Below, in pieces: positions 1-7,746 of a DNA stretch of 64,000 bases. The position numbers and the translations under genes were made by a program. This stretch comes from Anammoximicrobium sp964645045 (GTDB lineage Bacteria > Planctomycetota > Planctomycetia > Pirellulales > Pirellulaceae): assembly GCA_964645045.1 (NCBI GenBank), contig CAZXYZ010000055.1, forward strand, positions 7,045 to 71,044, written 5' to 3'. The notes below the pieces were generated by a model. That model saw only the letters and a list, made by a program, of their open reading frames with translations, did no database searches and was not told where the DNA came from. Every line of letters starts with the position of its first letter. Within the stretch, counting starts at the first letter, position 1.

Positions 1-512
1 ACTGCTTGCTGGCGCGGCGGCTGGTCGAAAAAGGCGTTCCCTACATCACGATCAACTACAGCGGTTGGGATACGCACAAAGGCCATTTCCAGACCATGCA
101 GCGCAAACTGCCTGAATTGGACAAGGGGCTGGGCACGCTGCTGCAGGACTTGGCGGACCGGGGGCTGCTCGACAGCACCATCGTTTGGTGCTGCGGCGAA
201 TTCGGCAGAACGCCGAAGGTCCAATGGGAACCGCCCTGGAACGGCGGCCGCAGCCACTACGGCAAGGTGTTTTCCGTCCTGGTTGCCGGCGGCGGATTCA
301 AGGGGGGCCAAGTGATTGGCTCGTCCACCGACAAAGGCGAAGAGGTCAAGGACCGGCCCGTGTATCCGGTGGACCTGATCGGCAGCATGTACGAACTGCT
401 GGGCATTGATACCGAAGCCAAGTTGCCGCATCCCCAGGGGCAGGTAGCCACCGTGCTGCCCGCCGCCGCGGACGGCGCGAAATCGGGCGGACGCTTGAAA
501 GAAATCATGTAA
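1..512 (+). CDS. DUF1501 protein, C-terminal part (5' end outside window)
   Basis: The reading frame is open from the window edge, so only about the last 170 residues are seen. The pattern of short motifs such as CCGEFGRTPK, GRSHYG and VLVAGGGFKGG, followed by a PVYPVDLIGSMYELLGID stretch, is typical of the C-terminal half of DUF1501 proteins. These are secreted, sulfatase-fold (alkaline-phosphatase-like) proteins greatly expanded in planctomycetes; their reaction is not established. The next gene starts 15 bases after the stop and encodes a PPC-domain protein, a pairing common in planctomycete genomes, so the two are probably co-transcribed. The true start and any Tat signal lie outside the window. 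Confidence 0.85.
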   Translation, partial: CLLARRLVEKGVPYITINYSGWDTHKGHFQTMQRKLPELDKGLGTLLQDLADRGLLDSTIVWCCGEFGRTPKVQWEPPWNGGRSHYGKVFSVLVAGGGFKGGQVIGSSTDKGEEVKDRPVYPVDLIGSMYELLGIDTEAKLPHPQGQVATVLPAAADGAKSGGRLKEIM

Positions 513-527
513 GGACAGGAGCGGTCT

Positions 528-2909
528 ATGGTTCCCTCGCGAGGGTATGCGGTCTTGGGTTTGGCCTTGTTGGCTGCCGCGCCGGCGGCGCAGGCTCAGC
601 AGCAGCGCAATCTGCACATCGGTTACGTCTATCCCGCCGGCGGCCGGCAGGGCGGCACCTTTGAAGCCGTCATCGGTGGCCAATTCCTGACGGGCGTCAA
701 CTCGGTGGAAGTCTCCGGCGGCGGGGTGGAAGCCAAGATCGTCGAGTTGATCCAGCCGATTTCCGGGAAGGAACTGAACGAACTGCGCATCAAGATCGAT
801 GAATTGCTGGCCAGAAAGGCCGTGGTGCGCAACGACTTTCGGGCCCTGGAGGCTTTCCGCAGCTTCAAGAACGCCAAGACCGTCAAGACCGACGACGCAG
901 ACGAAGACAAGGAACTTCAGGCGCTGAAGAAGAAGTACGCCGGGGCGACTTGGACCGCCGCCGATGACGCGCAACTGAACGAGATCCGAAAAAAGATGGG
1001 CTCGGCCGTCCGCCGCCCAGCCAATCCGGCCATCGGCGAACTGGCCGTCCTTCAGATTACCGTGGCTCCAGACGCGGCCCCCGGCCAGCGGGAATTGAGG
1101 ATCGCCACGCCGTCCGGGTTGTCCAATCCGCTCATGTTTTGCATCGGCCGGTTACCCGAGTTTTCGGCCCAGCCGGCAAAGAATCTCTCGGAGCAGAAAA
1201 GCGCCATCGCGAAAACCGCGGTCGCCCCCAAGAGCCGCAGCCGGGAACCGGAGATGAAAGTCCCACTGCCGGCGGTCGTCAACGGCCAGATTCTGCCCGG
1301 CAAGGCGGACCGCTATCGATTTGCGGCCGTCCGCGGCCAGAAGCTCGTGATTGCCGCCCAGGCGCGGGAGTTGATCCCGTATATCGCCGATGCCGTCCCG
1401 GGATGGTTTCAGGCCACGCTGGCGGTCTACGATGCCCAAGGAAAGGAGCTGGCCTACGACGACGACTACCACTTCAATCCCGATCCCGTGCTGTACTGCG
1501 AGATTCCTGCGGACGGCGAATACGTCGTCGAAATCAAGGACGCCATCTACCGCGGCCGGGAAGATTTCGTGTATCGCATCACCATTGGCGAACTGCCGTT
1601 TGTCACCGGCGTCTTTCCGCTGGGCGGATTGGCCGGCAAGCCGACCGCCGTCGAACTGACCGGTTGGAATCTGCCCGAGACTCGCCTGACGGTGGACAAT
1701 AAGGACAGGATCCCGGGGGTCTATCCGCTTGCCGGACAGAACGATGCCTGGATCTCCGGCCGTGTACCATTTGCCGTGGACTCGCTGCCGGAATGCCTGG
1801 AAGCCGAACCCAACGGCCAGCAGGCCGAAGCGCAGCAGGTTTCGGCTCCGGTGATCGTCAACGGGCGCATCGGTCAGGCGGATGACAGCGATGTGTTTTG
1901 TTTCGAGGGCCGTGCCGGCGACGAAATCGTCGCGGAAGTTTACGCGCGCCGGCTGAACTCGCCGCTGGACTCGGTGCTCAAGCTGACCGACGCTGCGGGC
2001 CGGCAGGTGGCCGCCAACGACGACTACGAAGACAAAGCGGCCGGCCTGGCCACGCATCACGCCGATTCCCGGCTGTCCGTAGCGTTGCCCGGGGATGGGA
2101 AGTACTTCTTGCACCTGAGCGATATGCAGCATCAGGGCGGCCCGGAGTATGCGTATCGGTTGCGGATCAGCGCTCCGCGGCCGGATTTTGAATTGCGGGT
2201 CGTGCCGGCCAGCATCAGCGCTCGGGCTGGAGCTTCCGTTCCGCTGACCGTATACGCGTTAAGGAAAGACGGCTTTGCGGGCGAAATCACCCTCGCGCTC
2301 AAGGACGCGCCGCCGGGCTTCGCGCTCAGCGGCAACCGTCTGCCCGGGGAGAAGGAGCAGGTGCCGGTCACGCTGGCGGTGCCGTCGGCATCCCCGAACG
2401 GGCCCGTCCGCCTGAGTCTGGAAGGCCGCGCGATGATTCAGGGCCGCGAGGTTTCTCACGAGGTCGTGCCGGCCGAGGACATGATGCAGGCGTTCGCGTA
2501 CCGCCACTTGGTTCCCGTGCAGGAGTTGCGGGTGGCCGTGGCCGGGCGGGATTCCTCGCGCAGTGCGGTGAAGATCCTGGGCAACCTTCCCACGCGCATC
2601 CCCGCCGGGGGAGTCGGCCGCATTCTTCTCGGCGTTCCTCAAAACGTTGCCCCGGAAAGGATCGATCTGAAACTGAACGATCCGCCGGAGGGCCTCAGCA
2701 TCCAAAGCGTGGCGCGGTCACGCCAGGGCGTCGCGGTCTTGATCCAAAGCGACGCTGCCAAGGTCAAAGCGGGCCAGAAAGGTAATCTGATCCTGACGGC
2801 CACGGGCAAGAAGTCCGGGTCGGCCAAAAGCAGCGCGAAGCCTGCAAAACAGAAGTCCATGCCGTCGGTTACCTTGCCGGCCGTGCCGTATGAGATCGTT
2901 GAACCGTAG
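528..2909 (+). CDS. Secreted PPC-domain (pre-peptidase C-terminal) protein
   Basis: This 793-residue protein starts at an ATG preceded by a GGAG-type ribosome site. Residues 1-24 form a signal peptide ending AAPAAQAQ. Residues about 27-75 look like an IPT/TIG-type beta domain (YVYPAGGRQGGTFEAVIGG). Two PPC-like beta-sandwich domains follow, around residues 245-355 and 425-550, each with the PPC hallmarks (NGRI, DSDVFCF, NDDYED, GKYFLHLSD). The C-terminal third is further beta-rich repeats and a Lys/Ser-rich tail. Such proteins are exported and accompany DUF1501 and DUF1549/DUF1553 proteins in planctomycetes; the role is probably surface binding or assembly, but no enzymatic site is visible. 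Confidence 0.8.
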   Translation: MVPSRGYAVLGLALLAAAPAAQAQQQRNLHIGYVYPAGGRQGGTFEAVIGGQFLTGVNSVEVSGGGVEAKIVELIQPISGKELNELRIKIDELLARKAVVRNDFRALEAFRSFKNAKTVKTDDADEDKELQALKKKYAGATWTAADDAQLNEIRKKMGSAVRRPANPAIGELAVLQITVAPDAAPGQRELRIATPSGLSNPLMFCIGRLPEFSAQPAKNLSEQKSAIAKTAVAPKSRSREPEMKVPLPAVVNGQILPGKADRYRFAAVRGQKLVIAAQARELIPYIADAVPGWFQATLAVYDAQGKELAYDDDYHFNPDPVLYCEIPADGEYVVEIKDAIYRGREDFVYRITIGELPFVTGVFPLGGLAGKPTAVELTGWNLPETRLTVDNKDRIPGVYPLAGQNDAWISGRVPFAVDSLPECLEAEPNGQQAEAQQVSAPVIVNGRIGQADDSDVFCFEGRAGDEIVAEVYARRLNSPLDSVLKLTDAAGRQVAANDDYEDKAAGLATHHADSRLSVALPGDGKYFLHLSDMQHQGGPEYAYRLRISAPRPDFELRVVPASISARAGASVPLTVYALRKDGFAGEITLALKDAPPGFALSGNRLPGEKEQVPVTLAVPSASPNGPVRLSLEGRAMIQGREVSHEVVPAEDMMQAFAYRHLVPVQELRVAVAGRDSSRSAVKILGNLPTRIPAGGVGRILLGVPQNVAPERIDLKLNDPPEGLSIQSVARSRQGVAVLIQSDAAKVKAGQKGNLILTATGKKSGSAKSSAKPAKQKSMPSVTLPAVPYEIVEP

Positions 2910-2958
2910 TAAGCAAGAGCGGCTGCTAGCGTTTTGCACCATTTCGATCAACGCAGAA

Positions 2959-3060
2959 ACGCGGACAGGCTGAAGCCTGGACTCCAACTTGAACGCGGAC
3001 AGGCTAAAGCCTGGACTCCAACTTGAACTCGGACGGGGTGAAGCCTGGACTCCGGCTTGG
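2959..3060 (+). repeat. Three tandem 34-bp copies of a palindromic intergenic repeat
   Basis: Units lie at 2959-2992, 2993-3026 and 3027-3060. The first two are nearly identical and the third has drifted. Each contains the small hairpin AGGCTgaAGCCT (or AGGCTAAAGCCT) followed by GGACTCCAACTTGA. The same tail with hairpin variants recurs at 26700-26770 and 37236-37291. Confidence 0.8.
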
Positions 3061-3077
3061 CTGCCGACGGATCGCGG

Positions 3078-3338
3078 TTACGCCTTTCCCATCAGCTTCT
3101 CGATGAGACTGGCGACCAACTCGGGCCTGTTCTGGGCGACCAAGTGGTCGATGGTTTCCGGAGCGACGCCTAACTTCTGCAGATGCGTCGCCACGTTTTT
3201 CCAGTGTTTTTCCCGCTTTTTGCCTTCGCTCAGGTACAACTCCGTTACCAACTCTTGAACGCGCTGCAAGGCGATGGCTTCGCGATTATCGTAGAAATTC
3301 TTGATCGCCCGCTCTTGAAATTTCGTACGTTCCGCCAT
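3078..3338 (-). CDS. Small conserved hypothetical protein (86 aa)
   Basis: The start was placed at MAERTKFQ because a clear AGGAGG site lies about 10 bases upstream of that ATG, whereas the longer frame has none. The product is mostly helical, charged and without a signal peptide or membrane segment. The central part (VQELVTELYLSEGKKREKHW) and the tail (LVASLIEKLMGKA) resemble short cytoplasmic helical proteins seen in planctomycetes, but I do not recognise a named family. It stands alone between the PPC gene and a DUF1598 gene on the same strand, 92 bases before the latter's stop. Function unknown. Confidence 0.65.
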   Translation of the reverse strand: MAERTKFQERAIKNFYDNREAIALQRVQELVTELYLSEGKKREKHWKNVATHLQKLGVAPETIDHLVAQNRPELVASLIEKLMGKA

Positions 3339-3430
3339 CGCGGGAAGCCTCCTCTCTGGAATTCCGGACAAGATACTGATCGGACAACCGCGTGGGAAAC
3401 TTCACCGCGGCCGCCAAGTTCCGTTCCCGT

Positions 3431-5242
3431 TCAGTCCCACCACCAGGCGTCCTCGGGCAAATCGCTAGGCCCGCTGGCAGTGTGCCCGGCCTGCAGCGCT
3501 CCGTAGTCGTCGATCACGATGGCCGGCTTCTGGATGTGCTGGCTGGCGTCGGCGGAGACGCCGCCACTGACGCCGGCGACGATGTGTTTCTGGCCGATAA
3601 CGCGGTGGTTGATCACGGTTTCCACCTCGGTCGGTGCGATGCTGCGTGGGACGCGATATCGCGTGCCCTCGGCGAAATGAACCGCAGGCCAGTCGAACTG
3701 ATTCGGGATGTCCTCGGCGACAATCAACCCCGCGACGAGCGCCAGATCAAAGACATTCCGCAAGTCCGCGTAAATCGGGTACTTGGCGGCCAATTGGGCA
3801 AAGTGCTTGGTAAAGCTGTGCGCGAATTGTTCGTTCAGCTCGTCGGCCGTGCCGGTGTGGATGCGTTCGCCACGTTGCGTCAGCATTTCGTTCTCGCTGA
3901 GCACTTGCACGCCCGTGCCGCGCAGTTCAAAGGCGTCACGGCCCGGGGTCGCCCGCAGCGGCTCGTAGTTCATCGTAAACCACCACCGCAGGACGCTCAT
4001 CGGCGCCGGAGCGCCGCCCTCCGGCACCGGCACGGAATCCAGATAGCTGGTGACGCCCAGCACGCCGTCTTCCAGACCCATGCCGACCAGTTTCATGCGG
4101 TAGTCGGCCTCGACAATCACCCGCGCCGCGCGCGTCTGCGGGTCGATACCTGCGACGGTGATATCCTGTTTGCCCATCAGACTGCGGATCTTGGCCAGCC
4201 ATTGGTCGCGCTGGCCGGGTTTCAACGGCGTCTTGGCCGTTTCGTTCAGAAACGCGTGCGTCGCCGCTAAGTTCTCGCGGCGGGGCGTAATCGAACAGCT
4301 GAACCGTCCGCCCTCCTGGCGCGCATTGCGCAACGCCACGACGAAATCGTCCAGCTGCAGGACGGGCTCGCCCGAATCCACGTTCCGGCAGCGGCCTTCC
4401 TCGTCCTCCGCCCAAGGCCCAGCGGGACCGGCGATGACGATATCGCGGGATTCGGGATACAGGAACACATACTTGATCTTGTGCAAGCCGGCAAGGTTCT
4501 TCATCTCCTCGCTAGGTCCCAGGCCGCAGGCCGCGCGGAACTGGACGTGCTTCTCCAGACGAGTCAGAGAGACCTTGCGCAAGCCGCTGGCCCGCCGCAT
4601 GTCGCGGTTGTCATCGGCCGACAACGCACGTTCGCGAAGGGCCGTCAGTTCGGTAGCCGTCGCACCGGATCGCGTGCGGCGCATCAGTCCGCTGGTATCC
4701 ACGTAAACACCGGTCGGAAAGGAATCGATGGCGCCAGGACCGCCAACCGTATCCCAACTCTGTGGCGCGATGGTTGACGTAATCAAGTCGATCAACGTGT
4801 CGAAATCCGCTTGCGTGGCTCCGCCCGCAGCACCTGGTTCCGTTTGGGCGCCGGCGACAGGCGAACCAGCTATCTGATCCAGGGCATAAGTCCGCACGCG
4901 ATCGTCGCGGACGCCACTCAACGTCCGCAAGGCCGCGTTCCTGGCGCCGGATCCGGCTTGGGCTTGGGCGATCGCAGCCAGCTGCGGGTCTCGAACGGCC
5001 GGCTGCGGAATCGCCTTGGCCAGGGCCAGAGCCGGTCCAAATTCGCCGGCCTGCAAGTGGCGGCGAATCCGCGTCTCCGTATCGCCAGGCACCTGAGCAT
5101 GGAGCGCAGCGTTGCCGACAGCCAGGGCGACCCATGCCACTGCCAGCGTCACGACGGCACGCCGACGAGGCAGAACCACGACGGCGAAGCATGGCCTTGC
5201 CCAACCGAGCGAACCCAAAACCAATCTCAGAAGCGTCATCAT
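3431..5242 (-). CDS. Exported DUF1598 protein
   Basis: The 603-residue product begins with a hydrophobic stretch (about residues 25-50, ending ALHAQ) that should act as a signal peptide or anchor. The first ATG of a double ATG follows an AGGAG site by six bases. After a degenerate helical repeat region comes a long conserved globular part (about residues 230-580) with motifs such as KIKYVFLYPE, CSITPRRENL, MGLEDGVLGVTSYLDS and LAAKYPIYADLRNVFDLAL, which I recognise as the planctomycete family DUF1598. The biochemical role of this family is unknown. It is transcribed away from the Uma2 gene and has no obvious operon partner apart from the small gene downstream. Confidence 0.7.
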   Translation of the reverse strand: MMTLLRLVLGSLGWARPCFAVVVLPRRRAVVTLAVAWVALAVGNAALHAQVPGDTETRIRRHLQAGEFGPALALAKAIPQPAVRDPQLAAIAQAQAGSGARNAALRTLSGVRDDRVRTYALDQIAGSPVAGAQTEPGAAGGATQADFDTLIDLITSTIAPQSWDTVGGPGAIDSFPTGVYVDTSGLMRRTRSGATATELTALRERALSADDNRDMRRASGLRKVSLTRLEKHVQFRAACGLGPSEEMKNLAGLHKIKYVFLYPESRDIVIAGPAGPWAEDEEGRCRNVDSGEPVLQLDDFVVALRNARQEGGRFSCSITPRRENLAATHAFLNETAKTPLKPGQRDQWLAKIRSLMGKQDITVAGIDPQTRAARVIVEADYRMKLVGMGLEDGVLGVTSYLDSVPVPEGGAPAPMSVLRWWFTMNYEPLRATPGRDAFELRGTGVQVLSENEMLTQRGERIHTGTADELNEQFAHSFTKHFAQLAAKYPIYADLRNVFDLALVAGLIVAEDIPNQFDWPAVHFAEGTRYRVPRSIAPTEVETVINHRVIGQKHIVAGVSGGVSADASQHIQKPAIVIDDYGALQAGHTASGPSDLPEDAWWWD

Positions 5243-5375
5243 CGCAACTCCTAGCCCCGCCCAGCCCCCGATCGCTACGGGTCAACACGGTGTAGGATGG
5301 CATATTCGAGACCGCCACGTCAAGCGTTTCCCTGCTGACCCATCCCTCGTTGTCTTTACTGCGGATCATCCGGGG

Positions 5376-5405
5376 ATGACATGTGCCGTGGCGTGTGCCT
5401 ATAAT
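5376..5405 (+). promoter_or_regulatory. Sigma70-like promoter upstream of the Uma2 gene
   Basis: A perfect TATAAT at 5400-5405 is preceded, with an 18-base spacer, by ATGACA at 5376-5381 (five of six bases of TTGACA). Transcription would begin near 5412, about 50 bases before the Uma2 ATG at 5465. The inference rests on sequence match only. Confidence 0.5.
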
Positions 5406-5464
5406 ACGGTGGAGGTTACCGTTAAATCCTCGCATATCCTTGAACGCTCAGGTTTGGCTTGAAC

Positions 5465-6037
5465 ATGAGTACCGTGGCGACCAACATTCAGTACCGTCCT
5501 GAAGAACTCCTGACGCTGCCAGACGGAGATGCCTACGAACTCGTCGAGGGAGAACTGGTGGAGCGAAAGATGGGAGCGAAGTCGAGTTTTATTGCGGGAA
5601 GGGTCTTTGCACGTCTCGACCGTTTCTGTGATGACCAGCGTCTCGGCTGGGTCTTTCCCGAAGGCACTTCGTTCCAATGCTTTCCGGACGATCGCGACAA
5701 GGTGCGGCGGGCGGACGTTTCGTTCATCCGGTTTGGGCGTCTGCCCAGGGAGCTGCCGCCGGATGGCCACATTCGGATTGCGCCCGATTTGGCGGTGGAA
5801 GTCGTTTCGCCCAACGATTTGGCGTATGACGTGGACAGCAAAGTGGAAGATTACCTGCAGGCCGGCGTGCGGCTGGTCTGGGTGGTCAATCCCGTGACGC
5901 GGACCGTGCGCGTCCATCACCCGGACGGTCCCGGCGCGACGCTACGGGCCGACGGTGAGTTGACCGGTGGCGACGTTCTGCCTGGTTTCCATTGCCCGAT
6001 CCGCGATCTGTTCCTCCTGCCTCAGCCGGCGGCCTAG
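5465..6037 (+). CDS. Uma2-family (DUF820) putative restriction endonuclease-like protein
   Basis: The 190-residue protein opens with the usual DUF820 pattern: YRPEELLTLPDGDAYELVEGEL, then the PD-(D/E)XK-like core PDLAVEVVSPND, KVEDYLQAGVRLVWVVNP and VRVHHPDG. Proteins of this family share the Holliday-junction-resolvase/type II nuclease fold, are hugely expanded in planctomycetes and cyanobacteria, and have no settled role. The putative catalytic residues are the Asp and Glu of the PDLAVEV strand. The ATG at 5465 is used rather than the TTG at 5459; neither has a strong ribosome site. Its stop codon overlaps that of convergent mobA. A possible relic of another Uma2 gene lies at about 21425-21560. 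Confidence 0.85.
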   Translation: MSTVATNIQYRPEELLTLPDGDAYELVEGELVERKMGAKSSFIAGRVFARLDRFCDDQRLGWVFPEGTSFQCFPDDRDKVRRADVSFIRFGRLPRELPPDGHIRIAPDLAVEVVSPNDLAYDVDSKVEDYLQAGVRLVWVVNPVTRTVRVHHPDGPGATLRADGELTGGDVLPGFHCPIRDLFLLPQPAA

Positions 6038-6678
6038 CTGCGTTGCGTGTCCTGCGCTTCGCGCAACTCGGCCGGCACTTCCCATCCCGCGCGGCGGGCT
6101 GCCGCGGCGTAGTCGGCGGGGGTATTCAGATTCGCCAGCGTCAGCAAGTCCGGGTCGACAGCGCGGAGCTCCTCGACGGGGACACAGCACGTGCGGACAC
6201 GGTCGAACAGGAATCGGGGACGGAGCTGGTCGGCGGCCAACAGCGACTGGACCTCAGGCAGAACGTCCGTGCGGTAGACCGCGGCCAGCGGATGATGGAA
6301 CTCGCCGTCCACGGGAACGGCGACCTGATGGCCGTCTAGTCGCTGGAGCATCATTTGGACGAACGGGGGGACGAGCAGGGGAACATCGCAGCTGGTCGCA
6401 TAGGCCGCGTCGGCGCAGCCCTGCAGAGCTTCGAGCCCCGCGCGCAGTCCTTCCAGCGGCCCGCGATTTTCGCGCCGGTCGCGGACCACGCGAACTTGGG
6501 GCGATAGCGGTGGCAATTCTTGCTGCACCGCCGCGACTACGACCAACGGCTCGACGACTTGCCCCAGCAACCGCACGACGCGCTGCAACATCAGCTCGGG
6601 ACCAAAGGGCAAACCGGCCTTGGGCCTGCCCATCCGGCTGCTCAGCCCTCCACAAAGGATGATTCCGCCACTGGTCAC
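6034..6678 (-). CDS. mobA: Molybdenum cofactor guanylyltransferase
   Basis: MobA transfers GMP from GTP to molybdopterin to make the guanine dinucleotide form of the cofactor used by DMSO-reductase-type Mo/W enzymes. The N-terminal nucleotide-binding signature ILCGGLSSRMGRPKAGLPF at residues about 6-24 is complete. The Asp-containing stretch YATSCDVPLLVPPFVQ and the segment GEFHHPLAAVYR also match the family. At 214 residues it is slightly longer than the E. coli enzyme. The start is GTG. It is transcribed divergently from the fhcC-like gene 213 bases away; no other cofactor-biosynthesis gene is near. Confidence 0.88.
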   Translation of the reverse strand: MTSGGIILCGGLSSRMGRPKAGLPFGPELMLQRVVRLLGQVVEPLVVVAAVQQELPPLSPQVRVVRDRRENRGPLEGLRAGLEALQGCADAAYATSCDVPLLVPPFVQMMLQRLDGHQVAVPVDGEFHHPLAAVYRTDVLPEVQSLLAADQLRPRFLFDRVRTCCVPVEELRAVDPDLLTLANLNTPADYAAAARRAGWEVPAELREAQDTQRS

Positions 6679-6890
6679 GATGGTTCTCGCAGTTGGACCT
6701 GGAACATGCCACGCGTCATCCGTGCCCCGGCCTTGCCATCCGTGCTACCAGATAATGCCACGGAATAGCATAGCGTTGGGGCATGCAGGTAAGACGCCAT
6801 CCGTTGTTCCCTTGGCATCCTAGCCCAGGTGCGGCGATTTGGCTATACTCATACCGCGTCAGAACTTGCTCTGGGGGGAGCGTAACGAAC

Positions 6891-7703
6891 ATGACTCTGC
6901 GTTTGGTCCTGAAAAGCCGGTCCAGCATCCCCGTTGAAGTCGAAGGGGTGACTCCGGATGCCGTGCGGGACAAGCCGCTGGCGGAAATCGAACAACTGGC
7001 GATCTTCCACGGGAACACTAAAGTCCCGCTGGCGGAGTTTTTCGGCGTGTCCGGCGATTCGGCGGACGGACGGATGGAGTGGGAAGGCGATCTGACGGGC
7101 GTGCATTGGATCGGGGCTGGAATGAACACCGGCTGGGTCTACATCGCTGGCAATGTGGGCCGGCACTTGGGAAGCGAGATGACCGGCGGCGAGATCCACG
7201 TGGACGGAGATGCCGGCGACTGGGTTGGCGGCGAGATGCATGGCGGGCTGATCCATGTCCGCGGGCGAGCCGGCCATCTGATTGGTGCGGCGTACCGCGG
7301 CAGCGCTCAGGGAATGACCGGCGGCACGATCCTCGTACACGGCGAAGTGGGCAACGAGATCGGCCATTCGATGCGCCGCGGGCTGCTGGCCGTAGGTTCC
7401 GCGGGTGATCTGGCGGGGTTCAACATGCTGGCGGGCACGATCTTGGTATCCGGTGCGGTGGGCATCCGGCATGGAGCGGGCATGCGGCGAGGAACGATCG
7501 CATTCTTGGGTGGCGAAGCGTTTCCCATCCTGCCCAGCTTCCGGTTCGCGTGTCACTATCGCCCGGAGGCCATGGCGTTGCTGCTGCGGCACGTGCGGAG
7601 TTTGGGGTTTCCGATGTCCGACGACACGCTGGCTGCCGGATTCGACCTGTACAACGGCGACCTGATCGAAGGCGGCCGCGGCGAGTTACTCGTCCGGCGC
7701 TGA
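6891..7703 (+). CDS. fhcC: Formylmethanofuran dehydrogenase subunit C-like protein (FhcC family)
   Basis: The ATG at 6891 follows a strong GGGGGGAG site by nine bases, so the longer frame from 6783 was rejected. From residue 70 to 200 the 270-residue protein is a run of glycine-rich beta-helix turns (AGNVGRHLGSEMTGGEIHVDG, HVRGRAGHLIGAAYRG, GRHGAG-like units) as in FwdC/FhcC and the related GltS C-terminal (GXGXG) domain. In planctomycetes and methylotrophs FhcC belongs to the formyltransferase/hydrolase complex of the tetrahydromethanopterin C1 pathway, with FhcA, B and D encoded elsewhere or nearby. Here it is alone, so assignment to that complex is an inference. Its divergent neighbour is mobA. 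Confidence 0.8.
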   Translation: MTLRLVLKSRSSIPVEVEGVTPDAVRDKPLAEIEQLAIFHGNTKVPLAEFFGVSGDSADGRMEWEGDLTGVHWIGAGMNTGWVYIAGNVGRHLGSEMTGGEIHVDGDAGDWVGGEMHGGLIHVRGRAGHLIGAAYRGSAQGMTGGTILVHGEVGNEIGHSMRRGLLAVGSAGDLAGFNMLAGTILVSGAVGIRHGAGMRRGTIAFLGGEAFPILPSFRFACHYRPEAMALLLRHVRSLGFPMSDDTLAAGFDLYNGDLIEGGRGELLVRR

Positions 7704-7746
7704 GCAGACGGAAATTTATTTGCTGAAGTGCAAGGAGTGCCAATCC

